A DNA stretch of 64,000 bases from Doryteuthis pealeii (GCA_023376005.1 CM042145.1:16616022-16680021); one strand, 5' to 3'. Positions 1 to 9,754 are shown, numbered from the stretch's first letter. Program-made: numbers and translations. The notes: generated by a model from the sequence alone, not told the origin.

Positions 1-237
1 TTTACAGTGGTGAGTCAGTTAGAATATTTTGATAGTAAGTTATATGTCTCTCTATATATTTGGCTCAATTAATTGTCACTGATAATCCAAGAACCGCTTT
101 TTTTAAAAATTAGTGAAATAGATCACTAATTAGGACTGAGTCTATTCTATTCTTTAAAAGGAAGTGTCTCTCGATGAGTAGGTCGCTAAACTGAGCTTAT
201 ATGTCATCATGCAAGTTTTTGAAATGTTCAGCTTACA

Positions 238-345
238 AGAATGTGGAGAAATGTAAAAACAAACACAGGATGTTACAATGGATGGAAATTTATTTATCAT
301 AGTGTCAATGTTCAATTTTATAAAGAAACCTCTTCAGGACAATAT
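238..345 (-). repeat. PLE-type 3' end fragment with decayed hammerhead motif
   Basis: On the minus strand a CTGAAGA core (331-337) is followed by a weak stem and GAAC instead of GAAA, so the hammerhead-like motif is decayed. The flanking sequence recurs at 9778-9870 and, inverted, at 10835-10940. One of those copies carries the TCCGAC-type end motif seen in Penelope-like 3' ends elsewhere in this window. Assignment to that family is inference from these shared segments. Confidence 0.45.
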
Positions 346-799
346 GAAGTCAAGGAGACAAAAGATTTATGTAATTAAAAAGATGATGGATGTTTTGAGT
401 TTGTGATTGGTACATGCGAAAGTGAAAATTAAAATGTGATTGGAACACGTGAAGTCAAAAAGCCAAGACGTGATTGGTCCATGAGGAAATGTTGAAAAGG
501 TGTGACATATTCCATATAGATACCAATATTTAATGTATATATATGAACGCTAATCAACGAACGGTTATGAACCTTTTCAACTGGTACAACTGGTTTCTTG
601 TGGGGTGCTATATCCACGATTTGTTTAAGATTGCACACAGCATCCTTATGCAACTTGTATATAGCTTATTCTTTTGGTGTAGTGCAGCCATACAGTAGTA
701 CTGATACAACTATGGCTTGGAAGAATTGTCACTTTAACTTATCAGTGAGATCAGATTTCTGTATGATTGATAATCTGTCTATTGCAGACCATGAGTAAC
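346..799. other. AT-rich sequence, nothing recognised
   Basis: I see no gene, RNA or repeat signature here. Short ORFs on both strands have no recognisable domain. Confidence 0.5.
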
Positions 800-915
800 A
801 CAGCTTGTATATGTGCAGTAAAGTGTTGGAGCTAATGGTAGGTGTGGCGCTCCATCTCAGACACAACAATCTTCCTGGTTTAGCACTTGCAAAAAGAGGA
901 TAGACTGTAATAAAA
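800..915 (+). repeat. tRNA-type SINE family I, 3' body fragment
   Basis: This matches the body of the SINE copies at 7060-7272 and 14657-14900: the GTAAAGTG..GGAGCT segment, the GGTGTGGCGCTCC segment and the TTTAGCACTTGC segment. It lacks the tRNA-like head. A second SINE of the same family has inserted at its 3' end (916-1180), so this is the older insertion. Confidence 0.7.
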
Positions 916-1180
916 GAAAAGTAAAAGTAAAGTCGTTGGGGTGGCCTAAAGTCGGTATCAGCCTATAAGCGAGGGAGTCTATCCTCTTTTCACTAGCGCT
1001 AGACCAAGGAGATCATTTTTTGCGTCTGAAGTGGAGCACCACATACCTACCATCAGCTCCTTACTTTACCGCACAGATCTCTGTGCTACTCATACGCTGA
1101 GTTGGCGAGGGCTGGTATCGAACTAGGAACCTTGTGGTTTCTAGTCGAACGCTCTAACGACTGAGCTGACCTGTCCCTTT
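916..1180 (-). repeat. tRNA-derived SINE family I with 15 bp target duplication
   Basis: Read on the minus strand the element starts with a tRNA-like head (GCTCAGTCG as A box, AGTTCGATACC as B box), passes through the family body and ends in an A-rich tail at the left edge. It is flanked by a perfect 15 bp direct repeat, TAGACTGTAATAAAA, at 901-915 and 1181-1195. That is the hallmark of LINE-assisted retroposition. The B box is close to consensus, so a Pol III promoter could remain, but activity is not shown. Confidence 0.85.
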
Positions 1181-1630
1181 TAGACTGTAATAAAATCCTT
1201 TAACATGCAACTTCTCATTTCTTAAAACTTTTTTTCTTTTTTTTTTTTTTTAAAGAAAAAAAATACTTGCTGAAGCAATTGTAGAATGTCAGTCAGCCGA
1301 AAATGTTGGCAAATGAATACAGACTAAAATGACTTTGTGTTTCACCAACACTAATCCCTTCCTTTTTGTAAAACTTAAAGGAAAAACAGTTTTGTTCTAT
1401 TTAGAATAAAGTTAATGAGAAAAACAGATTGTTTAGCGGGGGCGGGGTGGGGGGATTTTCTTGTTTAAAAAGAAAATGTTAAATGGGTTTTTTTCTGTTG
1501 TCAACAAAATGTTCATGCAAAGAGACAAAATGGCAGGGAAAATTCTTGGGTTGTCACTCATCGGGACAAAAATAATCTCTGTCCAAGATATTTACCCACA
1601 CTGTTCACTATGGATAGGATGTGACACAAG

Positions 1631-1633
<3 letters not shown>
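1181..1633. other. AT-rich spacer
   Basis: Contains a poly-T run near 1228-1250 and a short G-rich run near 1438-1455. No gene or repeat family recognised. Confidence 0.5.

Positions 1634-1690
<57 letters not shown>
1634..1690. repeat. (TA)n microsatellite
   Basis: Nearly pure TA dinucleotide tract with one interruption. Confidence 0.95.
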
Positions 1691-1694
<4 letters not shown>

Positions 1695-2004
1695 ATATAC
1701 CAAGCGTGTTGGTAGATCCTTGCGGAGAGAAAAAACCCGGCAGAGAGTTTGATTGTAAAAATATACTATCAAACATCAACCAGGAAGAAAAAAATTTTTG
1801 AAAAAAAGAAAAGACCAAGATATTCGTACCAACAAAAAATAATCTATTGGTACAGTATTTGGCCAAAAGAAAAAACAATTTATATGTATATATATGTATA
1901 TAAGATATATATATATTCATATAACCGCTAGGAGAAGCTAATTTGTAAAAAGTGCTCGATACCTAAGTAGAGCCAAGTAATAAGGATATCTACTGAGTCA
2001 GACG

Positions 2005-2041
2005 AACCTACTATTAGTTTCGCATAAAGCTCTTCAGGGCT
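2005..2041 (-). ncRNA. Type I hammerhead ribozyme, inverted copy
   Basis: This is the exact mirror of the hammerhead at 2061-2097 in the other arm of the palindrome, with every core base identical. Cleavage on the minus strand is expected just after the GTA complementary to 2009-2011. Confidence 0.8.
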
Positions 2042-2060
2042 AAAATCTGACTCAGATTTT

Positions 2061-2097
2061 AGCCCTGAAGAGCTTTATGCGAAACTAATAGTAGGTT
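2061..2097 (+). ncRNA. Type I hammerhead ribozyme
   Basis: All core elements are present. Stem I is AGCC (2061-2064) with GGTT (2094-2097). The core is CTGAAGA (2065-2071). Stem II is GC/GC around a TTTAT loop (2072-2080). GAAA is at 2081-2084. Stem III is CTA/TAG with a one-base loop (2085-2091). The cleavage triplet is GTA (2091-2093). Beyond an internal loop stem I resumes as CAGA/TCTG, as natural type I hammerheads do. The very short stem III matches the style described for hammerheads in Penelope-like elements and retrozymes. It should cleave after 2093. Confidence 0.8.
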
Positions 2098-2124
2098 CGT
2101 CTGACTCAGTAGATATCCTTATTA

Positions 2125-2129
2125 TATAT

Positions 2130-2162
<33 letters not shown>

Positions 2163-2279
2163 TTACTGTGTTTACACACACACACACACAAATATATATA
2201 CATTTACTTGTGTTGTATGTGTGTGTGATATATCTACTGTGTTCACACACACATATGTGTGTATGTGTAAACACAGTAA

Positions 2280-2318
<39 letters not shown>
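2125..2318. repeat. (TA)n/(CA)n microsatellite block
   Basis: TA tracts surround CA-rich runs. Two segments containing the TTTACTGTGTTTACACA motif and its complement (near 2161-2180 and 2263-2283) form a further inverted pair. Confidence 0.85.
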
Positions 2319-2319
<1 letters not shown>

Positions 2320-2321
<2 letters not shown>

Positions 2322-2385
2322 GGAGAATATGTGCTTAATTGAAGCCGTACCTAATTTTGAAAATTAATTAATTGATAATTATCAA
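2320..2385. repeat. Short repeat shared with the 48.2 kb hammerhead element
   Basis: The GGGAGAATATGTGCTTAATT segment and the following ACCTAATTTTG match 48230-48285, which lies just outside the hammerhead at 48353-48394. This links the two hammerhead loci to one family. Confidence 0.6.
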
Positions 2386-2517
2386 TTAATTACACATTCA
2401 ATTCATTTTTAATACATTTAAAATGATTTTTTTGTCAATTTCAACCACGTTCAACCATAAACGCTCTTTAAAAATGGCGTGTTTACAAAATTAATGTAAG
2501 TTTAACGATTTTAAAAA

Positions 2518-2660
2518 ATTTACCAAAAATCAGGGAATTATCCAAATTTAATGAAATTTTCAGTATATATTTATCAATTAATGAACTTTATAATGCATCA
2601 GTTATTTTATTTCAAAACTTTAATTAAGTATTTTTGCTATGAAAAATTAATATATTGAAA
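2518..2660 (+). repeat. Dispersed repeat fragment
   Basis: A diverged copy of the unit also seen at 3011-3337 (minus) and 59812-60060 (plus), recognisable by ACCAAAAATCAGGGAATTAT and the following AT-rich body. Confidence 0.65.
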
Positions 2661-3010
2661 TATGAATATTCTGATGTTAAGTTTAAAATGTTATATTTTT
2701 AGATTCTATAAATAAATATCTATTTAATGCAAACCTTATTTTAGTTAAACAAAGTATAAGTTTTGAAGAAAATCTTTATTTTGAATATTTTATATATTGA
2801 AAATTTAGGCACCCCCTCCCATTTTTAAGCAGAAAAAATATCGATGTATAATTTTTTCTTTTATAAGATAATAGCCAATTAAATAATTATCAAAATGAGT
2901 AAAAAATAAATCTCAAAAAAATTATTTAATTTATTTTTTTTTTACATTTTATTTTCCGATTTTTGGTCCTTATTTTCTCATAGAATATTCCCCTTAATAA
3001 TTTTTTTTTT
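2661..3010. other. AT-rich spacer
   Basis: No feature recognised beyond homopolymer runs. Confidence 0.4.
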
Positions 3011-3337
3011 CTATTCACAACTTCGTTTTTTTATCTTTTTATTTCTACTGTAATTAGTATCAAACGCTGACCAGCTAGCCGAGATTTTACGCCCCAAAAT
3101 AAGGGGGGGGGCAAAATTAAGTGACCTGAAAAAAATCAGAAAGTTTTGAAATAAAATAAATAATGCATTATAAAGTTCATTCATTGATAAATCAACACTG
3201 AAAATTTCATTAAAATCCGATAATTTCCTGATTTTTGGTAAATTATTTTCTGTAGGGGGAGGGGCTAAATTCATTTTGTCAAAAACGGATTTTAGGTCAA
3301 TTTTGGGTATACCTAATATATATACATATATAATCAT
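3011..3337 (-). repeat. Dispersed repeat with an open frame, no known product
   Basis: A 108-codon minus-strand frame resembles the frame at 59812-60060 (plus): both contain PPTENNLPKIR, then a FNEIF/LNEIF-like segment, then LSMN..LY.ALFILFQ. Similarity is equally strong at DNA level and a third copy at 2518-2660 has lost the frame, so it looks like a repeat that happens to be open. I cannot assign it to a transposon class. Confidence 0.5.
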
Positions 3338-3367
3338 GGAAAAGAGAAAGAGTTTTTACCAACCCCT

Positions 3368-3475
3368 CTGCATGAGCAGGATGTGACACAATGTCAATTT
3401 AATCAGAGTTTAATAGGTTTGATTTTAGACTGGTTAGCTAGCCAAGGTTAAAGAGCCCAGACTGCCTGGCTAATT
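3368..3475. repeat. SINE family II body fragment
   Basis: Shares the GCAGGATGTGACACA start, the GACTGGTTAGCTAGCCAAGG segment and AAAGAGCCCAG with the fuller copy at 35115-35383. Confidence 0.7.
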
Positions 3476-4299
3476 CGTATTTTCAGTGTAGATTTATGGT
3501 GAAATAAAAATGGCCGGCCAAAACATATGGCTTCCTCAAAGTGAAACACACAAGGGAAGGTTACTTTCATTTATGTAGCTAATGTTCAGATTACCAAAAA
3601 AAAACAAAAAACTGAGAGAATGTGGGTGTTCAAGAGAACTGGAGAGATTTTACATGTTGCTTGGTCGAAGAGATCGAATGAATGAGTCAATTCCAAAACA
3701 AGCGGGAAATGTGTGGCATGATCAGTCAAATTTTTGAACATGTCATCAGAGGTCATCAGAGGTCATCAGAGGTCATCTTCAGTTAGGACTCAGGTGATGC
3801 CTCTATAATCAAGTTTTTTTTTTATAAAATAGTTATTTATTGGTTACTTGGTCCCAACATTTATTATTTAAATAAACATAAAAAATATTTTGTAAATAAA
3901 AACTATTTTCATTTAAATAAACATATCTGCATTTCTCTTCTGATTAAACAAAATCTATTTTAATATAAAAATATGTCTTTAATATAAAAACGTGTCTTTT
4001 GTTTAAAGTTTTTAAAACTTAAAAAAAATTCCTATTGAATTAACAACAACATGAAATTACTAATTTTAAAAAATTAAAATCGAAAACTATTTTAGTATAA
4101 AAACGTGCCTTTGGGTTGTAAATATATATGAACAAACTTTTAAAAAATCTTACAGAGAAATTCTAATGCAAAAAAATCGTCTGTTGTTTGTAAACAAACA
4201 ACCAGGAGTTTACGGTTAAAAGCAAAAGGTGTTCCTTTCAAAACAGATCCCAGATGGGGTGCTTATTGGTTACTTGGTCCAAAAAACTAACAGTTTCAT
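3476..4299. other. AT-rich stretch with a small tandem repeat
   Basis: Holds three copies of a 10 bp GGTCATCAGA-type unit around 3745-3775 and otherwise AT-rich sequence. A weak resemblance to the MITE arms at 18.97 kb (the GTCTGTTGTTTGTAAAC segment near 4180) suggests an old MITE. Confidence 0.4.
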
Positions 4300-4870
4300 T
4301 TGAGTTGCAAGAACCTCAATGATCAGACAAGGTCAAGTAGGCCTAAAACTGTAGATTCTGAGACCATGTTCCAAGCCATAGAAACAAATCCGGTGAGTAG
4401 CAATTGGAGAGTATCAGGAAATCTAGGCATCTCTCAGTCCAATGTAGTTTGTCACCTTCACAAACTTGGCAAAAGTATCCGGAGCAACCAAATTGTGCCT
4501 CATGATAACAAAATATTGCTATATGCAATTTCAAACTGGGCCATAATGCTATGGAACCAACCAAAAACGTTTGTTGTGTGAAAGGTGAAGGCACATTTGA
4601 TCACAGTACAGTAACCAGATGGTTCAAGAAATTTTGCTTGGGCTGCAAGAACTTTGGCAATCAGGCAAGGTCAGGTAAGCCTAAGTGGTAAATCCAGTGA
4701 GTAGCAAGTGGAGAGTATCAGTCGAGCTTGACATCTTACAGTTCAGAATGGTTTGTCACCTTCATGACATTGGCAAAAGCATCTGGAGCTGCCGAATTGT
4801 GCCTCACATTACCAAAATATTACAAAACTTTTGACTCACCATAGTAAGATTATCTTACTGAAGAATTAAA
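4300..4870 (+). pseudogene. Mariner transposase N-terminal remnants (two overlapping copies)
   Basis: The frame at 4300-4581 encodes a recognisable mariner/SETMAR-type second helix-turn-helix region: a SRPKTVDSE motif, then QAIETNPVSS, LGISQSNVV, HLHKLGKSIRS and IVPH. The following frame repeats the preceding region (KTFVV, CCVKGEGTF, VTRWFKKFCLG, NQARSGKPK). It then runs through the same HTH a second time to an end in TTTTGACTCACC at 4840. No DDD catalytic region follows. In mariner transposases this half binds the terminal inverted repeats; without the catalytic half it cannot move DNA. Stops and duplications mark it as dead. Confidence 0.8.
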
Positions 4871-4969
4871 CATGCAACATAGTCTAAATCAGGAACTTAT
4901 GCTTTATAAGTTTGAACTTGACAATAATGGTGTGGAATGAATCCCAAAACATTTATTGTGCAAAAAGTG

Positions 4970-5069
4970 AAAATACAATTGATAAAACTGGGCCATAATG
5001 CTATGGAACCAAGCAAAAACGTTTGTTGTGTGAAAGGTGAAGGCACATTTGATCACAGTAACCAGATGG
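4970..5069 (+). pseudogene. Mariner remnant, 5' part split by solo LTR
   Basis: Repeats the 4540-4624 segment almost exactly (KTFVV, VKGEGT, VTRW region). It stops at ATGG 5066-5069, which is the target duplication of the LTR insertion. The other part resumes at 5568. Confidence 0.8.
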
Positions 5070-5567
5070 TGTTACATAATCATTAGATACCTAATGATTA
5101 TGACAATAGTGTAGAAATCATATTAGTGCAGCTGATGGCCTTGAGGGTGAGTGATGGTGATTGACCTCGATCTCACCTTGCGTTCTGGGGATAAACCGTG
5201 AGAAACGGAACCCCGATAGAAGCCCCTTCCGGTTTAAGGTGTAAGCAACTCAGTTAGAGTTAGAACTTAGAAGCCAAGCTAGCAAGATGTGAGTCTCACT
5301 GTGCAGATGTCTGGTCTGGGGATCTACGAATAAAGTAACATCATCGTAAATCGAAGTCTTGTGTTTATTACTAAAAACTAACAATGACACAGGGCTTCTA
5401 CTAACAAGAAATCCCTAGCAACAGAAACCAGACCCGGAATCCTCAATAGAAGACCAGACGAGACCTTAGAAGATATACCAGACCAAGATAGAAGATAGAT
5501 GATAGAAGAAGCAAAGCCGGCCAGATGAATAGACGACCAGAATAAGAAGTAAGAGAAGTATATAACA
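5070..5567 (+). mobile_element. Solo LTR inserted in mariner, 4 bp TSD
   Basis: A 498 bp segment begins TGTTACATA and ends TATAACA, giving TG..CA termini with a short inverted repeat. It is flanked by ATGG on both sides (5066-5069 and 5568-5571). An AATAAA polyadenylation signal sits near 5329, followed by a purine-rich GATAGAAGA repeat region. No internal coding region is present, so this is a solo LTR left by recombination. A related R/U5 segment occurs at 23125-23290. A TSD of 4-5 bp fits Gypsy or BEL, but the family is not determined. Confidence 0.8.
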
Positions 5568-5820
5568 ATGGTTCAAGAAATTTTGTTCGGGCTGCAAGAA
5601 CTTTGGCAATCAGGCAAGGTCAGGTAAGCCTAAGTGGTAAATATGGTGAGTAGCAAGTGGAGAGTATCAGTCGAGCTTGATATCTTACAGTTCATAATGG
5701 TTTGTCACCTTCATGACATTGGCAAAAGCATCTGGAGCTGCCAAATTGTGCCTCACATTACCAAAATATTACAAAACTTTTGACTCACCATAGTAAGATT
5801 ATCTTACTGAAGAATTAAAG
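5568..5820 (+). pseudogene. Mariner remnant, 3' part
   Basis: Nearly identical to 4619-4870 (offset 949 bp), including the ending TTTTGACTCACCATAGTAAG. It continues the fragment cut at 5069. Confidence 0.8.
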
Positions 5821-5924
5821 ATTTTACAATCTTCAAAATAGGAAAAAACATTTTGTTGGTGACATTAGGCAGTGCCAGAGGGTCCATAATAACAAGAGTC
5901 CCAAGTAACGGGGTGGGTGGGTTT

Positions 5925-6003
5925 GTGAGTCACCGTGGTGGAGTGGATAACATACTGGACTGATACATCATAGTAAGCGAGTTCGAACAACAGTGATGCC
6001 ATT
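5925..6003 (+). repeat. tRNA-like SINE head
   Basis: CACCGTGGTGGAGTGGATAA resembles an A-box region and GCGAGTTCGAACAAC a B box, at tRNA-like spacing. It sits head-on to a 5S-like segment at 6009-6105. Confidence 0.45.
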
Positions 6004-6008
6004 ACAGT

Positions 6009-6105
6009 TAGTTACAGTACCTGCTGTTTCTTAAATAGTCACCCATCTAAGTATTGAACTGGCTCATTGATGCTCAACTTCTGTAATTTTGCAGGAACCG
6101 GTGCT
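6009..6105 (-). repeat. 5S rRNA-derived SINE fragment
   Basis: The reverse complement carries the 5S internal-control-region pattern: GTTGAGCATCAATGAGCC, then TTCAATACTTAGATGGGTGAC. Other copies are at 19728-19822 and 28783-28873. This is the 5S-headed SINE (SINE3) type, not a functional 5S gene. Confidence 0.7.
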
Positions 6106-6111
6106 TTCAAT

Positions 6112-6470
6112 TTCACTTGGGCTGCAAGAACTTTGGCAATCAGGCAAGGTCAGGTAAGCCTAATACCATGGATTCTGAGACTGTGAATGCTAACAAGTCT
6201 AAAAGATACAGTTTAAAACCATACTCAGGACACTAAGACCATCAGTCACTGCCTTCTAGCTCATACATGATATAAGCAGAGGGGGAGATTTTGCTTGGGC
6301 TGCAAGAACTTTGGCAATCAGGCAAGGTCAGGTAAGTCTAATACCATGGATTCTGAGACTGTGAATGCTAACGGGTCTAAAAGATACAGTTTAACACCAT
6401 ACCCAGGACACTAAGACCATCAGTCACTGCCTTCTAGCTCATACGTGATATGAGCAGAGGGGGAAAGTTT
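6112..6470 (+). repeat. 178 bp tandem duplication carrying a mariner segment
   Basis: Two near-identical units start at 6121 and 6299 (GCTGCAAGAACTTTGGCAAT). Each holds a short mariner N-terminal segment followed by non-transposon sequence (AGGACACTAAGACCATCAGT). The copies differ by a few substitutions. Confidence 0.85.
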
Positions 6471-6628
6471 GGTGAGCCCTGAGTACAATTGGGTGGGGGT
6501 GGGAGTAAAAATGGTACATGCTGTAAGAATTTGTACAGACGAGGCCAAGTGATTTTCAGGGTAGGAATCTTGACAACTTGGATGACGGGTATCGCAGCCA
6601 CACAGTTAGGATCATGTTTTATATTCTA
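6471..6628. other. Spacer
   Basis: No feature recognised. Confidence 0.4.
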
Positions 6629-7314
6629 GGATGAATCAAAAGTTCTGCAATATGAGGTTGGTAGTATCATGGTAGTTGGTGCGCTGTCATGCTGTGCATT
6701 GCTTTAACCTGTGTGTAATTTCAAAGCTGCACAGATGAATATGCAAATTAGGCAAATTCAGGAACTTATACTTTACATTTCAAACAGGGAGATAACGCTG
6801 CAGAAGAAAAACATGTGTTGTGCGTTAATTGAAGGCGCATTTGATCACAGATGATTCAATAAATTTCACTTGGGTTTCAAGAACTTTGACGATCAGGCAT
6901 GGTCAGATTCTGTGGATTCTGAGGCTGTGCTCCAAGCCATACAGGAAAATCTCTGAGTAGCACTCAGAGAGTATCAGGAAAGCTGTCCAATGTGGTTTAT
7001 CATCTTCATAACCTTGGCAAAAGCATCCAGAGCCACTAAATTGCACCTCATGTTACCATAGGGCCGGCTTAGCTCAGTCGGTAAAGCGTCCGGCTGGGAA
7101 CCTTGAGGTTCCTGGTTCGCTTCCAGTCCTTGCCAACTCAATGTATGAGTAGCACATGGATATGTGCGGTAAAGTGAGGAGCTGATAGTAGGAGTGGGGC
7201 TCCGCCTCAGACGACCAAACAATCTCCTTGGTCTAGCGCTAGTGAAAAGGGGATAGACTCCCTCCCTGCCCTCACCTGATGTTACCAAAATATTGCAAAA
7301 CTTTTGACTCAGCC
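6629..7314 (+). mobile_element. Non-autonomous mariner with intact ends and TA duplication
   Basis: Both ends are visible: GGATGAATCAAAAGTTCTGC at the left and its near-complement at the right, ending TTTTGACTCAGCC. A TA dinucleotide flanks each side (6627-6628 and 7315-7316), the mariner target. Inside are the remains of the transposase N-terminal region and HTH (VLQAIQ, CHLHNLGKSI-like) but nothing of the catalytic domain. A SINE lies inside at 7060-7272; without it the element is about 470 bp. It is a deletion derivative that could only have moved with help from a full-length relative. Confidence 0.85.
7060..7272 (+). repeat. tRNA-derived SINE family I nested in mariner
   Basis: The tRNA-like head has GGCTTAGCTCAGTCGGTAAA (A box) and CTGGTTCGCTTCC (B-box like). 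The body and 3' end match the family. It is flanked by a 15 bp direct repeat with one mismatch, CACCTCATGTTACCA at 7045-7059 and CACCTGATGTTACCA at 7273-7287. Confidence 0.88.
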
Positions 7315-7365
7315 TAGTAGAAAATAATTAATGGGGAAAAAATGATTTCTCTGGTAACATAATTC

Positions 7366-7562
7366 GGTTATTTCCTATAATTCTAACATAAACAAAGGAG
7401 AACCACTCTTGACTGATAAATTATTTATTTTCCCATTAAACTAACCCTAAACCCTAACCCTAACCCTGTCTTCTTTTTTCCTAGTAGATCAATAGATAAA
7501 TAAATAATTTATCAGTTAAGAGTGGTTCCCCTTTGTTTATGTTAAACTTATAGGAAATAGCC
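7366..7562. mobile_element. MITE family T2 with telomere-like core, 8 bp TSD
   Basis: About 65 bp terminal inverted repeats (GGTTATTTCCTATAA at the left; TTATAGGAAATAGCC at the right) flank a core with CCCTAAACCCTAACCCTAACCC. The flanks carry a perfect 8 bp direct repeat, CATAATTC, at 7358-7365 and 7563-7570. An 8 bp TSD is typical of hAT-like elements, though the TIR is not a classic hAT end. A second copy is at 28478-28677. Confidence 0.88.
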
Positions 7563-7687
7563 CATAATTCTCCCTCTGCACAACCCAACACATGATTAGA
7601 AACAAAATTAGAGGCTTTGCCACTCAGGACTTTCGTCAATGAATAACAGCAAAAAACCCTTAATGGGGAGGGTAGAAAAATTTCTGA

Positions 7688-7688
7688 T

Positions 7689-7739
<51 letters not shown>
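7688..7739. repeat. (CT)n microsatellite
   Basis: Pure CT dinucleotide tract. The RE-repeat ORF on the other strand is just this tract translated. Confidence 0.95.
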
Positions 7740-7742
<3 letters not shown>

Positions 7743-7941
7743 GACTTGGTTGTATACATTAAGTCATCATCACTTTTATACACAAGGGGGTGTATGTGGG
7801 GAACTGACAGCAATGGTACAGCTGCTTACATTAATGCATACAATTATAAACGGGACGATATCTATAGAGACATAGGCTTGAATTTCTGCCTACATACACA
7901 CATCTACGTATATGTAGTGTTCAGTTGCACAAATATATAAA

Positions 7942-8280
7942 TATGTATGCCAGAATGTATATATACAGAGAAATACTTGGGTGTGAGTCACCCTAAAAGC
8001 ATTGGAATGCGAGAGATGATTCTATCCTTGACGTGGACCAATATTCATAAAGTGTGATTCATTCTTTCCGAGATGATTTGCCATCTTTGAGTCTTCTCAA
8101 TATACAATTGTTGGATTTAATGAGTTTGGTTCACATTGGGCGCCCAAATATTGTGACCTTGTACCAGACAAAGTCAACCTTAATCAAGAAGGATACTTAA
8201 TATGTATGCCGGAATGTATATACAGAGATATACTTGGGTGTGAGTCACCCAAAAGCATTGGAATGCGAGAGATGATTCTT
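7942..8280. repeat. Direct repeat pair
   Basis: About 80 bp starting TATGTATGCC is duplicated at 7942-8025 and 8201-8280 (GTGAGTCACCC, AAAGCATTGGAATGCGAGAG). The sequence after the first copy reappears near 8500, so an older repeat was split by later insertions. Confidence 0.8.
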
Positions 8281-8660
8281 TTTTTTTTTTTTTTTCGTAG
8301 ATCACTAATTAGGATTGAGCCTATTCTAGTAGTGACCACCACAAGCAGAGATTTAAGAGGTTTGAATTCAGAGTTTTCCTTCTCCTAGACTGGTTGCCTA
8401 ACCAAGGTTAAAGAGCCCAGTCTGCCCTACTATTTACCCATAGCTGGTGGGAGAATAGTTGGATTAATACCTTTTCCAAGGATATTAATCCATTAATTCT
8501 ATCCTTGATGTGAACTAATATTCATAAAATGTGATTCATTCTTATTGATTACGGTTAACTTAGTCTGGTACAAGGTCACAATATTTGGGCGCCCAGTGTG
8601 AATCAAACTCATTAAATCCAACAATTGTATATTGAGAAGACTTAAACATTTCTGACTCAA
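8090..8660. repeat. Inverted repeat around a SINE II fragment
   Basis: Segments containing GTCTTCTCAATATACAATTG and GGGCGCCCAAATATT at 8090-8165 return inverted at 8575-8645. A third copy is at 12594-12690. A short perfect hairpin lies at about 8645-8691. Confidence 0.75.
8297..8500. repeat. SINE family II body fragment
   Basis: Contains GAATTCAGAGTTTTCCTTCT, TAGACTGGTTGCCTAACC and CCCATAGCTGG, shared with 35115-35383; the tRNA-like head is missing. Confidence 0.75.
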
Positions 8661-8766
8661 AGATTGCCATCTTTGAGTCAGAAATGTTTACGCATGTCTA
8701 CGTGGTTGTCAATGTGGGTATTTGCAGTTGACCCGCAGCTAGATTGCAACCAAACGAATACCCTCC

Positions 8767-9260
8767 ATCAGGCATCTGCCATACTTTGAACGTCTCGCTG
8801 CCCTGGGAATGGATTCATTGAAACTTCGGCGTCTGGCAACTGACCTGGTAAACGTTCATAAGGTCATTAATCATCTTAACAACAGCAATCTTGAGCACCT
8901 TTTTGATCTCCATCTTTCTAACACACATGGGCATGTCTACAAAGTCAGAAAACAGCACTGTTCACGTGACTTTCGGAAACATTTTTTCACGCTCAGAGTT
9001 GCGGAGACATGGAATAAACTGCCCGCATCTGTTGTAGGCTGCCGAAGCACTGAGTCTTTCAAAGTCTCCATGCTTCCTGTAGTCCGCTGACACTATACCT
9101 GATGCCACTCTCCACATACATGCGCACACATACATGCATATTACTACTGTAAACTGTTCATGTTCCTGACACTTCATTATTCTGTGTACTTGACATGAGA
9201 CTTTGATGAGTTGTGGTGCACCTGAGTAATGTACACAATAAATTTCATTATTATTATTAT
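8767..9260 (+). pseudogene. CR1/Jockey-like LINE, reverse transcriptase C-terminal end and 3' UTR
   Basis: The frame through 8809-9090 is open upstream of its first ATG. It encodes the region that follows the RT domain in CR1-type LINEs: YFERLAALGM, LKLRRLATDLV, VHKVINHL, then HGHVYKVRKQ, DFRKHFFTLRVAETWNKLPA and SFK. The 3' UTR ends in AATAAATTTCATTATTATTA near 9260, a simple-repeat tail typical of LINE 3' ends. Only the last few percent of the element remains, so it is 5' truncated and dead. A second copy of the same 3' end lies inverted at 44675-45000. The domain is clear; the exact clade is inferred. Confidence 0.8.
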
Positions 9261-9263
9261 TAA

Positions 9264-9705
9264 TTATACAACCTATTCTAACATAAAACTTAACAGATAT
9301 TCACCTTTTGTTTCAAGACTTTGTTTACAAATATTAGATCTAGAACACTTTGCCATAGACTGTGATGCATAATGTAAACATACAGAAATAAGGGTTGCAT
9401 TTCTTAGTACTATCATTGTAAAATGAGTCTGGGTAAAAAAAAAGTATAACGGTCGACTCAATAATAAAAAAAATAAAAAATCAATTATCTACTCAACAGT
9501 AACAACCTATTCTAATTCTAATATAATACTTATCAAATATTCACTTTTTGTTTCAAGACTTTGCTTACAAATATTAAATCTAGAACACTTTGCCATAAAC
9601 TGTGATGTATAATACAAACATATAGAAATAAGGGCTGTGTTTCTTAGTACTATAATTGTAAAATGAGTCTGGGTAAAAAAAAAAGGCATAACAGTCAGCA
9701 ACATC
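9264..9705. repeat. 240 bp diverged tandem duplication
   Basis: Two copies (9266-9455 and 9503-9700) share TTTCAAGACTTTG, CTAGAACACTTTGCCATA and AATGAGTCTGGGTAAAAAAA at 240 bp spacing. Minus-strand ORFs of 62 and 65 codons are retained in both, but most of the differences change amino acids, which argues against a protein under selection. Confidence 0.8.
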
Positions 9706-9754
9706 AGGTCAGTTTAAAGCAATGAGTCAGTAGGAATCTTTGATATATTTTGTG

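Larger units (their letters stand above)
1978..2124. repeat. 147 bp perfect palindrome with a hammerhead on each strand
   Basis: Two 73 bp arms are exact reverse complements around a single central C at 2051. The left end is TAATAAGG and the right end is CCTTATTA, and a (TA)n tract follows directly. Each arm encodes the same hammerhead ribozyme, one per strand, facing outward from the centre. A near-spacerless perfect palindrome of this size is unstable in DNA, so it is probably recent. Confidence 0.95.

Noticed and set aside
7440..7470. Chromosome end marked by telomere repeats
   Set aside because: The repeats lie inside a MITE with 8 bp target duplication; other such tracts in the window are likewise internal to elements.
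7481..7813. Arg/Glu-repeat protein
   Set aside because: It is the (CT)n microsatellite read on the minus strand.
9264..9705. Paired minus-strand ORFs of 62 and 65 codons as a duplicated small gene
   Set aside because: Most differences between the copies change the amino acid; this is a noncoding tandem duplication.
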